Shown: in pieces, positions 54,363-63,225 of the stretch
Position numbering within the stretch: the first letter of the stretch is position 1
How the letters are laid out: every line of letters begins with the position of its first letter
From: Acidobacteriota bacterium
GTDB lineage: Bacteria; Acidobacteriota; Terriglobia; Bryobacterales; UBA6623
Assembly (NCBI GenBank): GCA_016125275.1
Contig: WGMB01000015.1
Location: 204,770 to 268,769, forward strand
Length of the DNA stretch: 64,000 nucleotides
Reading direction: 5' to 3'
Program-made: the position numbers and the translations under genes
The notes under the pieces: generated by a model
Seen by the model: the letters and a program-made list of their open reading frames with translations, nothing else
Database searches by the model: none
Told to the model about the DNA's origin: nothing

Positions 54363-54873
54363 CTTGGGATTTACCTCCGTGTGTCGCCCCGCCGCGCAAG
54401 ACCGACCCGGCGGCTTGTTGCGGGCGGCGGCAAGAAACTGTCTCGAATCCTTTGTTTTGCAGCCTGGGCGATCGCCCGAACTGTTCCGAGCTTCCGGTCC
54501 CGGCGAGGCCATTGCTCGGCCTCGGCGCCCGGAACTCCGATCTCCCAACAGACTATCACAGTTTGCTGAGTGTTGGGCAAATCAAAAATGTGAGCTTTTG
54601 ACACTAAGGTATTGGCTCCCGTACAGGCCTCGTGCGCCGGCCCGGGAACCCTGAACTCCGGATGGTTTTGTCGGGTTGGGTCTGACCCTGCCATCAGCCC
54701 TGATCGAGCGCGCGGGCCGCCGAGAGCCCTGAGAGCCGCCGTAACAGCGCGTCTAACAAACTGATCCCTTGCAAGTTGCCCTTGCTTCGCAGGCTTTCGC
54801 CGGGGTTTGGTCCGGCGCGTGCATTCGCTCCGGTCGACGAACGCATCCTTTCGAGAGCGAATGCAAGAGTAGT
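54363..54873. other. 511-bp non-coding region between groES and the polysaccharide-control locus
   Basis: Divergent region with promoters for both sides. The stretch about 54550-54620 is AT-rich for this genome and is the likely promoter zone; on the minus strand TTGCCC and GATAGT are 17 bp apart, a weak candidate for groES. A perfect 11-bp inverted repeat at 54820-54865 lies before the next gene. No gene or CIRCE element is seen. Confidence 0.4.
54820..54865. promoter_or_regulatory. 11-bp perfect inverted repeat upstream of the pseudo-receiver gene
   Basis: TGCATTCGCTC (54820-54830) and GAGCGAATGCA (54855-54865) are perfectly complementary with a 24-bp spacer, ending 8 bp before the ATG at 54874. 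It could be an operator or an mRNA hairpin occluding the ribosome site. Confidence 0.5.
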
Positions 54874-55365
54874 ATGAGTTGGATCGAAACCCCCACCTGG
54901 ACGCCGGCCGCCGCGCCGGAGCCAGCGCGTGACGCCGGTCACGTCGGTCTGATCGGCCATTCCATCTCTGCGGACTGGACCCTCATCACGGCCCTCAAGC
55001 GCCGCCACCCGGTCACCCTGGCCGAGTCGGTGGCGATGCTGCATCCGGCGCCCTACGCCATCGACGTGCTGGCGCTGGAGTGCACCGGGCTGCCGCGAGT
55101 GGCGGAGACCGTGCGCCTCCTGCGCCGGCGGCAGCCTTCCTTGCGGATCGTATTGGTCGGAGGAGGGCTTTCGCAGAGCGATGTCGCTGAAGCCTTCAGG
55201 GAAGGCGCCCTGGACTTTTTTCCCAACCCCGAGGAATCCGCCCTGTTGGCTGAACGTCTGCATTCTTTGTGCCGGCTGCATGAGCGCGAGCGGAATTCAC
55301 CGGACGAGGGCCGCTCGCGGGGCCGCGCTATCGTAAGGCACGGGGAGACGGACTTTGTCGCCTGA
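54874..55365 (+). CDS. Pseudo-receiver (REC-like) protein
   Basis: I choose the ATG at 54874 (MSWIETPTWTPAAAPEPARD), giving 163 residues. Residues ~23-135 have the alternating strand/helix pattern of a response-regulator receiver (GHVGLIGHSISADW; IDVLALECTGLPR; LRIVLVGGGLSQSDVAEAFREGALDFFPNPEESALLAERL). The key residues are altered: no acidic pair after strand 1, Glu69 in place of the phospho-acceptor Asp, and Asn118 where the Lys should be. It is therefore unlikely to be phosphorylated in the normal way and may act as a protein-interaction module. The stop overlaps the next gene by 11 bp. First gene of the five-gene locus. Confidence 0.75.
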   Translation: MSWIETPTWTPAAAPEPARDAGHVGLIGHSISADWTLITALKRRHPVTLAESVAMLHPAPYAIDVLALECTGLPRVAETVRLLRRRQPSLRIVLVGGGLSQSDVAEAFREGALDFFPNPEESALLAERLHSLCRLHERERNSPDEGRSRGRAIVRHGETDFVA

Positions 55366-56071
55366 TTCCAGGAGCGGCTCCCGCGGCGGCTCGTCGCCGC
55401 GGCCGGTTTGGCGGCTGTCGCCGGTCGAGGAGTCGGCCGAGCAGCCTCGTTGGGCGCAACGCCGCGGCAGCGGCTCGTTCTGGGTCGACCTGGCGTCGGC
55501 CGTCTGGACGCGCAAAGGGGCGTTGGTCGCCTTTACGCTGCTGGCGATGACGCCGTACGCCGTCTGGCTGTGGCTCAACCCCACGGCCTATGAAGCCACC
55601 CAGCGCCTGCAATTCCAAAAGGAGCTGCTGCCCGGCGACCAGGCCCGCCTGATCAAGCTGATCGGAGAGCGAGAGTCCGTCGAGGCCGCCGCAAGCGCCG
55701 GGGCCGCCTCGCCCGAAGACGTCCTCCTGGACGCCCAGCCTTCCGGAACCCGAAGCTTGATCATCTCGGTCCTGCACAGGACTCGCGCCGGAGCGCCGAT
55801 GGCGCTGCAAGGGGCGGTTGCGGCCTTGAGCCGGCTGTCGCCGCTGGCCTTCGAGGCGCAGGGCTCGCCGGCGGTTGCGCCGCGTTGGGCGAAAACGGCT
55901 TCGGCCTTACGGCTGGCCGCCATCGGGCTGCTGGCATTGCTTTGCGGGGCCGCCGCGGCCTGGAGACTGGAACGTCGCTCCGAGCCGGTCCGCGATACGA
56001 CGGAGCTGGCGGAGCTGACCGGAACCCGAGTGTTGGTGCTCACCGAGGAAACGCCATCCCATGTTTCTTGA
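55355..56071 (+). CDS. Miniature Wzz/GumC-like inner-membrane protein
   Basis: A 238-residue protein with TTG start, preceded by GGGGAGA. It has two transmembrane helices, about 54-75 and 185-203. After the second helix comes RDTTELAELTGTRVLVLTEE, as in the C-terminal cytoplasmic tails of Wzz/GumC chain-length proteins. Between them the periplasmic part is only ~110 residues instead of ~250-350, with a helix-rich segment (GDQARLIKLIGERESVEAA). Wzz proteins control polysaccharide chain length. It overlaps the pseudo-receiver gene by 11 bp and the ATPase gene by 11 bp. The family call rests on topology and the tail motif. Confidence 0.6.
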   Translation: MSPDSRSGSRGGSSPRPVWRLSPVEESAEQPRWAQRRGSGSFWVDLASAVWTRKGALVAFTLLAMTPYAVWLWLNPTAYEATQRLQFQKELLPGDQARLIKLIGERESVEAAASAGAASPEDVLLDAQPSGTRSLIISVLHRTRAGAPMALQGAVAALSRLSPLAFEAQGSPAVAPRWAKTASALRLAAIGLLALLCGAAAAWRLERRSEPVRDTTELAELTGTRVLVLTEETPSHVS

Positions 56072-56987
56072 ACACTTCGGCTTGCGAGGCAATCCGTTCG
56101 GCGTTACCGCCGACGCCCGTTTCTTGTATTTCGGCCCCGAGCACCGCGAGGCTCTCTCGGCGCTGTACCTGAGCATTCTCGAGGGGCGCGGCCTCTCCGC
56201 GCTGATCGCCCAGGCGGGCATGGGCAAAACGACTCTGCTGCGCTACCTGGCCGCGCGCCTCAAGGACCGCGCCGCCGTGGCGCTGCTCTCGCACCCTTAT
56301 CGCTCCCGCACGGACCTGATGGGCGATCTCGCCAAGCGTCTGCGCCTGCCGTCCGAGCAAAGCGAGTTCCAGCAGGTCGCACACCTGCAGCTCTGCCTCA
56401 AGAAGCTGGCGCAGCAGCGGCGCAAGCTGGTGCTGCTGTTCGACGAGGCGCAGGCGATGTCCGACGAAGCCTTGGAACAGGTGCGCCTGCTCAGCAATCT
56501 CCGTTCCACGAACATGAATCTGCTGGAGATCGTGATCGCCGGCCAGCCCGAGCTCGACGACCTCTTCCGTCGCCCGGAGCTCGAGTCGTTCCGGCAGCGC
56601 GTGAGTGTGGTCGCCCGCATTCCGCGCTTCACCCCCGAGCACGTCCAGGCCTACGTGAACCGCCGGCTGGAGGTCGCGGGCCGCACCGAGCCCGTATTCG
56701 ACGAAGCCGCCGTCGCGGCCATCGCCAAGGTCTCCGGCGGCGTGCCGCGCACCATCAATCAGCTCTGCTACAAGGCCCTGGCGTTGGCCTGGGCCGATGG
56801 AGAGACGACGGTCGGCGCCGAGCTCATCGAGGAAGCGTCGCGCGACATGGACTGGACGCTCACGGCGCCCGTCCCGACGGCGGCGGAGACCGAAGAGGCT
56901 CGCGGAACCGCCGCCGCGAGGCCGCCCGAGCGGGCGCTCGAACGGCCGCAGCCGATCGCCCTGCAAAGGGGGCTGCGCGTCGTCTGA
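56061..56987 (+). CDS. ExeA/GspA-family AAA ATPase
   Basis: A 308-residue ATPase beginning FLEHFGLRGNPFGVTADARFLYFG, the ExeA start. Walker A is AQAGMGKTT (about 50-58), Walker B is KLVLLFDEAQAM (about 122-133) and the sensor region is IVIAGQPELDD. The arginine finger region is ESFRQRVSV. C-terminal helices follow (VSGGVPRTINQLCYKALAL). In exosortase/PEP-CTERM polysaccharide clusters, similar ATPases lie beside Wzz-like and tyrosine-kinase genes, as here. It is the only member of the locus whose catalytic motifs are complete. No peptidoglycan-binding domain is attached. Confidence 0.93.
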   Translation: MFLEHFGLRGNPFGVTADARFLYFGPEHREALSALYLSILEGRGLSALIAQAGMGKTTLLRYLAARLKDRAAVALLSHPYRSRTDLMGDLAKRLRLPSEQSEFQQVAHLQLCLKKLAQQRRKLVLLFDEAQAMSDEALEQVRLLSNLRSTNMNLLEIVIAGQPELDDLFRRPELESFRQRVSVVARIPRFTPEHVQAYVNRRLEVAGRTEPVFDEAAVAAIAKVSGGVPRTINQLCYKALALAWADGETTVGAELIEEASRDMDWTLTAPVPTAAETEEARGTAAARPPERALERPQPIALQRGLRVV

Positions 56988-57036
56988 AGCGCGGCGGGAC
57001 GCCCGTTGCGCCCGCTTCCCTCGCCTGACCATCCCC

Positions 57037-57843
57037 ATGGCCAAGTACTACAAGCTCCTCGAGAAGGCCAACGCTGCCGGCGACCTGTTCGACCCGCTGG
57101 CCGGAGAGGAGCGGCTCGCCCCCGATCCTCTGCTCGATGGAACGCCCTCGCAGGACGAGGCGATCCCCGCCGAGCCCTCCGCCGACGTCCCGAGCGAATC
57201 CGGCTGGCAGCAAGCTCTGGTGACGGCGACCGGCAAGCCCGAGCTGGCCGGCATCTCGCGCTTGGGGCTGGCAAGCCTGCAAGGCCGCCCGCTGGCCGCC
57301 GTGGCCGCCTCGACCGCGCAATGGATGGCGCGCCACGCCGGCGGGCCGATTCTGCTGGTGGAAGCCAACTGGGGAACTTCGGGGCTCTCGCGGCTGCTGC
57401 AACTTTCCCGGCGCGGGCTGGGCGAGATTCTCGCCGACCCCGACGCCCGCGTGGAATCCCTGATCCACGACGCAGCGTTCCCGGGCGTAGCCATACTGGC
57501 CGCCGGGACCCCTCCGTCGTCCCGCATAAAGCGAGAACGCTGCGCCGAACGCGTCGGCAGCCTGCTGCGTGCGCTGGAGCGGCGCTACGCGGGCATCTTG
57601 GCCATTCTGCCGGGCGCGAACGACCCGCTGTGGGAACCGTTCGCCCGGGCCGGCGTCGTCCAAGCCGGCTTGCTGGTCACCGACCCCCCTTCCACGCTGC
57701 GCCACGACGTCGAGCGAGCAATGCAACGCGTCCGCTCGAGCGGCTTTCCGCTGGCGGGCTGCCTGCTCGAAAGCGGCTTCGAGTCCCGGGCCGCGGTCCG
57801 CCTCAATCACCTGGCCCAGCGCATGAGCGGGTCGCCCTCCTAG
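57037..57843 (+). CDS. CpsD/BY-kinase-like protein with degenerate nucleotide-binding site
   Basis: The frame is open upstream, but the protein starts at the ATG at 57037 (MAKYYKLLEKANAAGDLFDP), giving 268 residues. From ~85 the sequence follows the fold of CpsD/CapB bacterial tyrosine kinases: LAAVAASTAQWMARHAGGP, ILLVEANWGTSGLSRLL (Walker A' position), GLGEILADPD and VAILAAGTPP. The Walker A lysine motif is absent (VAASTAQW instead of GxxGKST) and the aspartates of A' (usually LLIDAD) are replaced by VEAN. It also lacks a C-terminal Tyr cluster. It is probably non-catalytic and pairs with the Wzz-like protein. A 49-bp gap separates it from the ATPase gene. Confidence 0.75.
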   Translation: MAKYYKLLEKANAAGDLFDPLAGEERLAPDPLLDGTPSQDEAIPAEPSADVPSESGWQQALVTATGKPELAGISRLGLASLQGRPLAAVAASTAQWMARHAGGPILLVEANWGTSGLSRLLQLSRRGLGEILADPDARVESLIHDAAFPGVAILAAGTPPSSRIKRERCAERVGSLLRALERRYAGILAILPGANDPLWEPFARAGVVQAGLLVTDPPSTLRHDVERAMQRVRSSGFPLAGCLLESGFESRAAVRLNHLAQRMSGSPS

Positions 57844-58004
57844 GCCAACATGACGCCAACATCCGCAATCTCTGACGCGCCCCGCAGGCTGCCCCGAGCG
57901 GCCGCAAGCGCTCATCTAAGTAAAACCCCCTATTTCACGCTGAGCGAAAGACCTGCCCGGATTGGCGCCCCGCGTGCTCAAGTCAACATTGTGAGGAGTG
58001 CCGC

Positions 58005-58964
58005 ATGCTAAGGGTGGAACGTGCAGGAAAGCGGCTGATCGCCTTCGAGAGCCTTCGCTCCAAGCCGATCGCCGAGTTCTATGATTTGACCGACTTCATC
58101 GTCAACTCGCCCAAGGAATTCTTTGGCGAAGTGGGCGAGGACCTTTTCGTGATCGGAGTCAATGTGCCCTTGGCCAGCGGCTCGAGCCCGGTGGATCTGC
58201 TGGCGGTGGATCGTGACGGAGCGTCGGTCGCCGCGGTCATCGAGACCTCTGCGGAAGAGTCGCCGCTGTCGCGCGCGATCACGGCCGCGGGTCGCATCGC
58301 CTCGTGGTCGCCGGATGATTTCTGGAAGCGGCTCTCGCCCGCCGCCAGCCGCGAGCTCAAGCAGTTCTTGGCCGGCAACGTCGGACGCATCAACACCCGC
58401 CAGAGGGTTTTGGTCATCGGGGAGACGCCGGACGAGGAGCTGCTCTCGGTGGCTTCCTGGCTGCGGCAACGCGGCGTCGACATCGCCGCCATCCGCACCT
58501 CCTTCGGTATAGACCCCATTACGGGCGCGGAGTACCTGCGCTGCCAGCGCGAGGAGCCGCCGATCGCGGCGATCGTCCCGTCTTCGACGCCGGCGACCCG
58601 CGGTTTCGAGGCCTCCCAGCCCAAGAGCGCGGCTGCGACAGCGGTCGCCGCGGGGCCGCCGGTCGGCCTCGACGAGCGGCGCCGCAGCGATCGCAGCGAA
58701 GACTTCAGCGTGCGGGACCTCCGCGTGGAATACGCCGGCCGGCGGATGAGCGCCGCGCTGGCGGACTACTCCGCCGGCGGCGTGGGCCTGCACATGCACA
58801 GCCCGCTGCCCACCGGCGCGAAGGTCACCGTGCATGGCTATCTGGAAGGGCCCGAGGGCGAGGTGCGGCTGGCCTCGGAAGGCCGCATCCGGCACTGCCG
58901 CTTCGGTGAAAAGGCCTTCCGGCTGGGCGTCGCCTTCAACGGCTCGGGCGTAAGCGAAAACTGA
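58005..58964 (+). CDS. PD-(D/E)XK-like (degenerate) domain fused to a PilZ domain
   Basis: A 319-residue soluble protein with a good Shine-Dalgarno (GAGGAG) before ATG. Residues ~20-175 have the layout of restriction-endonuclease-like DUF91/NucS-type folds: GEDLFVIGVNV, VDLLAVDRDGASVAAVIETSA and NTRQRVLVIGE with RGVDIAAI. D64 and E80 stand where catalytic D and E should be, but the final Lys of the ExK motif is Ser82, so nuclease activity is unlikely. Residues ~224-315 are a PilZ domain with both c-di-GMP motifs, R226-xxx-R230 and D254-x-S256-xx-G259. It should bind c-di-GMP and may report it to the upstream export genes. Its end overlaps nadC by 29 bp (convergent). Confidence 0.85.
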   Translation: MLRVERAGKRLIAFESLRSKPIAEFYDLTDFIVNSPKEFFGEVGEDLFVIGVNVPLASGSSPVDLLAVDRDGASVAAVIETSAEESPLSRAITAAGRIASWSPDDFWKRLSPAASRELKQFLAGNVGRINTRQRVLVIGETPDEELLSVASWLRQRGVDIAAIRTSFGIDPITGAEYLRCQREEPPIAAIVPSSTPATRGFEASQPKSAAATAVAAGPPVGLDERRRSDRSEDFSVRDLRVEYAGRRMSAALADYSAGGVGLHMHSPLPTGAKVTVHGYLEGPEGEVRLASEGRIRHCRFGEKAFRLGVAFNGSGVSEN

Positions 58965-59766
58965 TGTCGCAGGCGGGCGCGGAGTGCGTCAGCGCGCCCA
59001 CCGAAACGAAGTCTGCGCCGGCCTCGGCGTAGCTGCGAACCGTCTCGAGAGTCACCCCGCCCGAAATTTCCGTCTTGGCGCGGCCGCCCACCCGGCGCAC
59101 CGCCTCCCGCGCCCGCTCAGGGGAGAAATTGTCCAGCAGCAGGTGTTGGGCCCCGGCGGACAGCGCCTCGTCCAGCTCCTCGAAGGTGCGCACCTCGATC
59201 TCCACCGGCACGCCGCGATTCGCGCAGCGCTCCAGGGCGGCCCTCACGCCGCCGGCCGCGGTGATGTGGTTGTTCTTGATCAGGATCGCGTCGAACAGCC
59301 CGACCCGGTGATTCACGCCGCCCCCGGCCGCCACCGCCAGCTTTTCCACCCGCCGCAGCCCCGGCGTCGTCTTGCGCGTGTCGAGCACCCGGCAGCCCGT
59401 CCCTTCCACCGCCACCACGAACTGCCGCGTCAGGCTCGCAATGCCGCTGGCGCGTTGCAAGAAGTTCAGCGCCGTGCGCTCCAGCGTCAGCAGCCGCCGA
59501 GCCTTGCCGCGCACCTGAGCGAAGACCATGCCGTCCACCAGGCCGTCGCCCTCCGCCGCTTCCAGCGTCAGCTCTTCCTCGTCGTAGATCAGCGGCAACA
59601 GGGGCAGCCCGGCCACGATCATCGGCTCACGCGCCAAAAAGTAGCCGCTCGCCTCGGCGTCAGCGGCAACGCAGGCCTCTGTCGTCACATCGCCCGAACC
59701 GATGTCCTCCGCCAGCGCGCGCTCCACGGCCAGCCGAATCTCCGGATGCTCCCAACCGCTGCTCAC
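58936..59766 (-). CDS. nadC: Nicotinate-nucleotide pyrophosphorylase, carboxylating
   Basis: A 276-residue enzyme of normal length with GTG start. It turns quinolinate and PRPP into nicotinate mononucleotide in de novo NAD synthesis. Landmarks: LAEDIGSGDVTT, LERTALNFLQRASGIAS, DTRKTTPGLRRVEKLAVAAGG, NHRVGLFDAILIKNNHI, and LDNFSPERAREAV with ISGGVTLETV. Its start codon lies within a third heptamer-repeat array (59761-59781). It is convergent with the PilZ protein gene, overlapping by 29 bp, and follows valS on the same strand after 19 bp. Confidence 0.96.
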   Translation of the reverse strand: MSSGWEHPEIRLAVERALAEDIGSGDVTTEACVAADAEASGYFLAREPMIVAGLPLLPLIYDEEELTLEAAEGDGLVDGMVFAQVRGKARRLLTLERTALNFLQRASGIASLTRQFVVAVEGTGCRVLDTRKTTPGLRRVEKLAVAAGGGVNHRVGLFDAILIKNNHITAAGGVRAALERCANRGVPVEIEVRTFEELDEALSAGAQHLLLDNFSPERAREAVRRVGGRAKTEISGGVTLETVRSYAEAGADFVSVGALTHSAPACDISFRLRPSR

Positions 59767-59781
59767 CGTTCACCGCTCACT
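59761..59781. repeat. Second locus of the 7-bp repeat, at the nadC start
   Basis: Three heptamers of the same family as at 35.8 kb (minus-strand reading GTGAGCG, GTGAACG, GTGAGCA) lie between valS and nadC. The third includes the nadC GTG start codon. Confidence 0.6.
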
Positions 59782-59785
59782 GGAC

Positions 59786-62452
<2,667 letters not shown>

Positions 62453-62536
62453 GGGAAAACCGCGCTGAACCTCAAGGATATCAGCTAGCGAGCCCCCATC
62501 GAACCAACCCGCTCCGCCTCTCCAACCGAAACAGAG

Positions 62537-62556
62537 CCCCACCTGTGAAGGTGGGG
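62537..62556. repeat. Perfect 8-bp hairpin repeat with downstream T-rich tail
   Basis: CCCCACCT (62537-62544), loop gtga, AGGTGGGG (62549-62556), followed by TTTCCTT. It could terminate plus-strand transcription, but no plus-strand gene precedes it, so it is more likely a dispersed palindromic repeat. Confidence 0.6.
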
Positions 62557-62604
62557 TTTCCTTCCACCACGGCCCGCCGTCCCCAAGCCGAGCCACCCCC
62601 GCCC

Positions 62605-63127
62605 AACGCGATTCGCAAAGCGAGAGCCCGTCAGAAGCCCCGCAGGGGCGGCGTAAGTAATAGCCCCAGGCGTAGCCCTGGGTAGCCCCCCCGCTTCTCA
62701 CAACGCGACTCGCGAAGCGAGAGCCCGCCAGAGTCCCGCAGGGACGGCATTCCCCTAGCCCAGGCCGTAAGGCCTGGGTCAACCGCGACGTCCCACGAGC
62801 CCGTCGGAAGCCCCGAAGGGGCGGCGTAAGTAATAGCCCAGGGCGTAGCCATGGGTAGAGCAGAGCGCCGGCCCCGTTTCTCACAACGCGACCCGCAAAG
62901 CGAGAGCCCGCCAAAGTCCCGCAGAGCCGGCATGACCGCCGCGCGCAGCCCTTCCTCAATCCCTGCGATTCACGGAACAAGGAGCCGGAACACCAGCCCC
63001 GGACTTCAGTCCGGGGAAAACCCGAGCGCCCACCCCGTTCCTCCCAGGGCGATTCGCCAAAGCGAGAGCCCGCCAGAGCCCCGGAGGGGCGGCATAAACA
63101 ATAGCCCAGGGCGTGAGCCCTGGGTAG
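62605..63127. repeat. Five copies of an ~80-bp REP-like double-hairpin repeat
   Basis: Copies at 62605-62685, 62701-62780, 62781-62858, 62884-62940 (truncated) and 63049-63127. Each starts with a conserved GCGATTCGCAAAGCGAGAGC-type stretch, then a first hairpin (GCCCCGCAGGGGC type), a short AT-richer spacer (GGCGTAAGTAATA type) and a second hairpin (GCCCAGGGCGTAGCCCTGGG type). Copies 1, 3 and 5 are most alike; copies 2 and 4 carry compensating or degenerate changes. Confidence 0.8.
62997..63016. repeat. 9-bp hairpin repeat between array copies 4 and 5
   Basis: CCCCGGACT (62997-63005) and AGTCCGGGG (63008-63016) are perfectly complementary with a two-base loop. It is unlike the neighbouring unit and looks like a second repeat family. 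Confidence 0.6.
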
Positions 63128-63152
63128 ATGACCGGTACAACCCGAGCAGATA

Positions 63153-63185
63153 GGTAACAGAACACCCCAAGCACATGGGTAACAG
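63153..63185. repeat. Short direct repeats at the presumed left end of the IS481 element
   Basis: GGTAACAG occurs at 63153-63160 and again at 63178-63185, 25 bp apart, just upstream of the transposase. Such subterminal repeats are often transposase-binding sites. The exact inverted repeat cannot be set, because the right end is outside the window. Confidence 0.4.
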
Positions 63186-63225
63186 AGCGAGAGAAGCTCT
63201 CCCGCGTGAGCGAGGAGGGAGGACC

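Larger units (their letters stand above)
62453..63225. other. 773-bp non-coding block filled with hairpin repeats, between valS and an IS element
   Basis: No gene is supported; open frames here are artefacts of GC-rich repeats. It contains the hairpin at 62537-62556 (8-bp stem CCCCACCT/AGGTGGGG, then TTTCCTT), five copies of an ~80-bp repeat (62605-63127), the hairpin at 62997-63016, and the presumed left end of an IS481 element (about 63128-63225). Confidence 0.8.

Noticed and set aside
54550..54620. Possible CIRCE element upstream of groES
   Set aside because: The motif TTAGCACTC-N9-GAGTGCTAA is not present; only fragments such as GAGTGTT occur, without the paired arm.
62453..62980. N-terminal extension of valS through the repeat block
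   Set aside because: The extra residues are translated repeats; the normal ValRS start is the ATG at 62452.
62605..63127. Possible CRISPR array
   Set aside because: Units are ~80 bp and imperfect, with internal hairpins and no unique spacers of constant length; no cas genes nearby.
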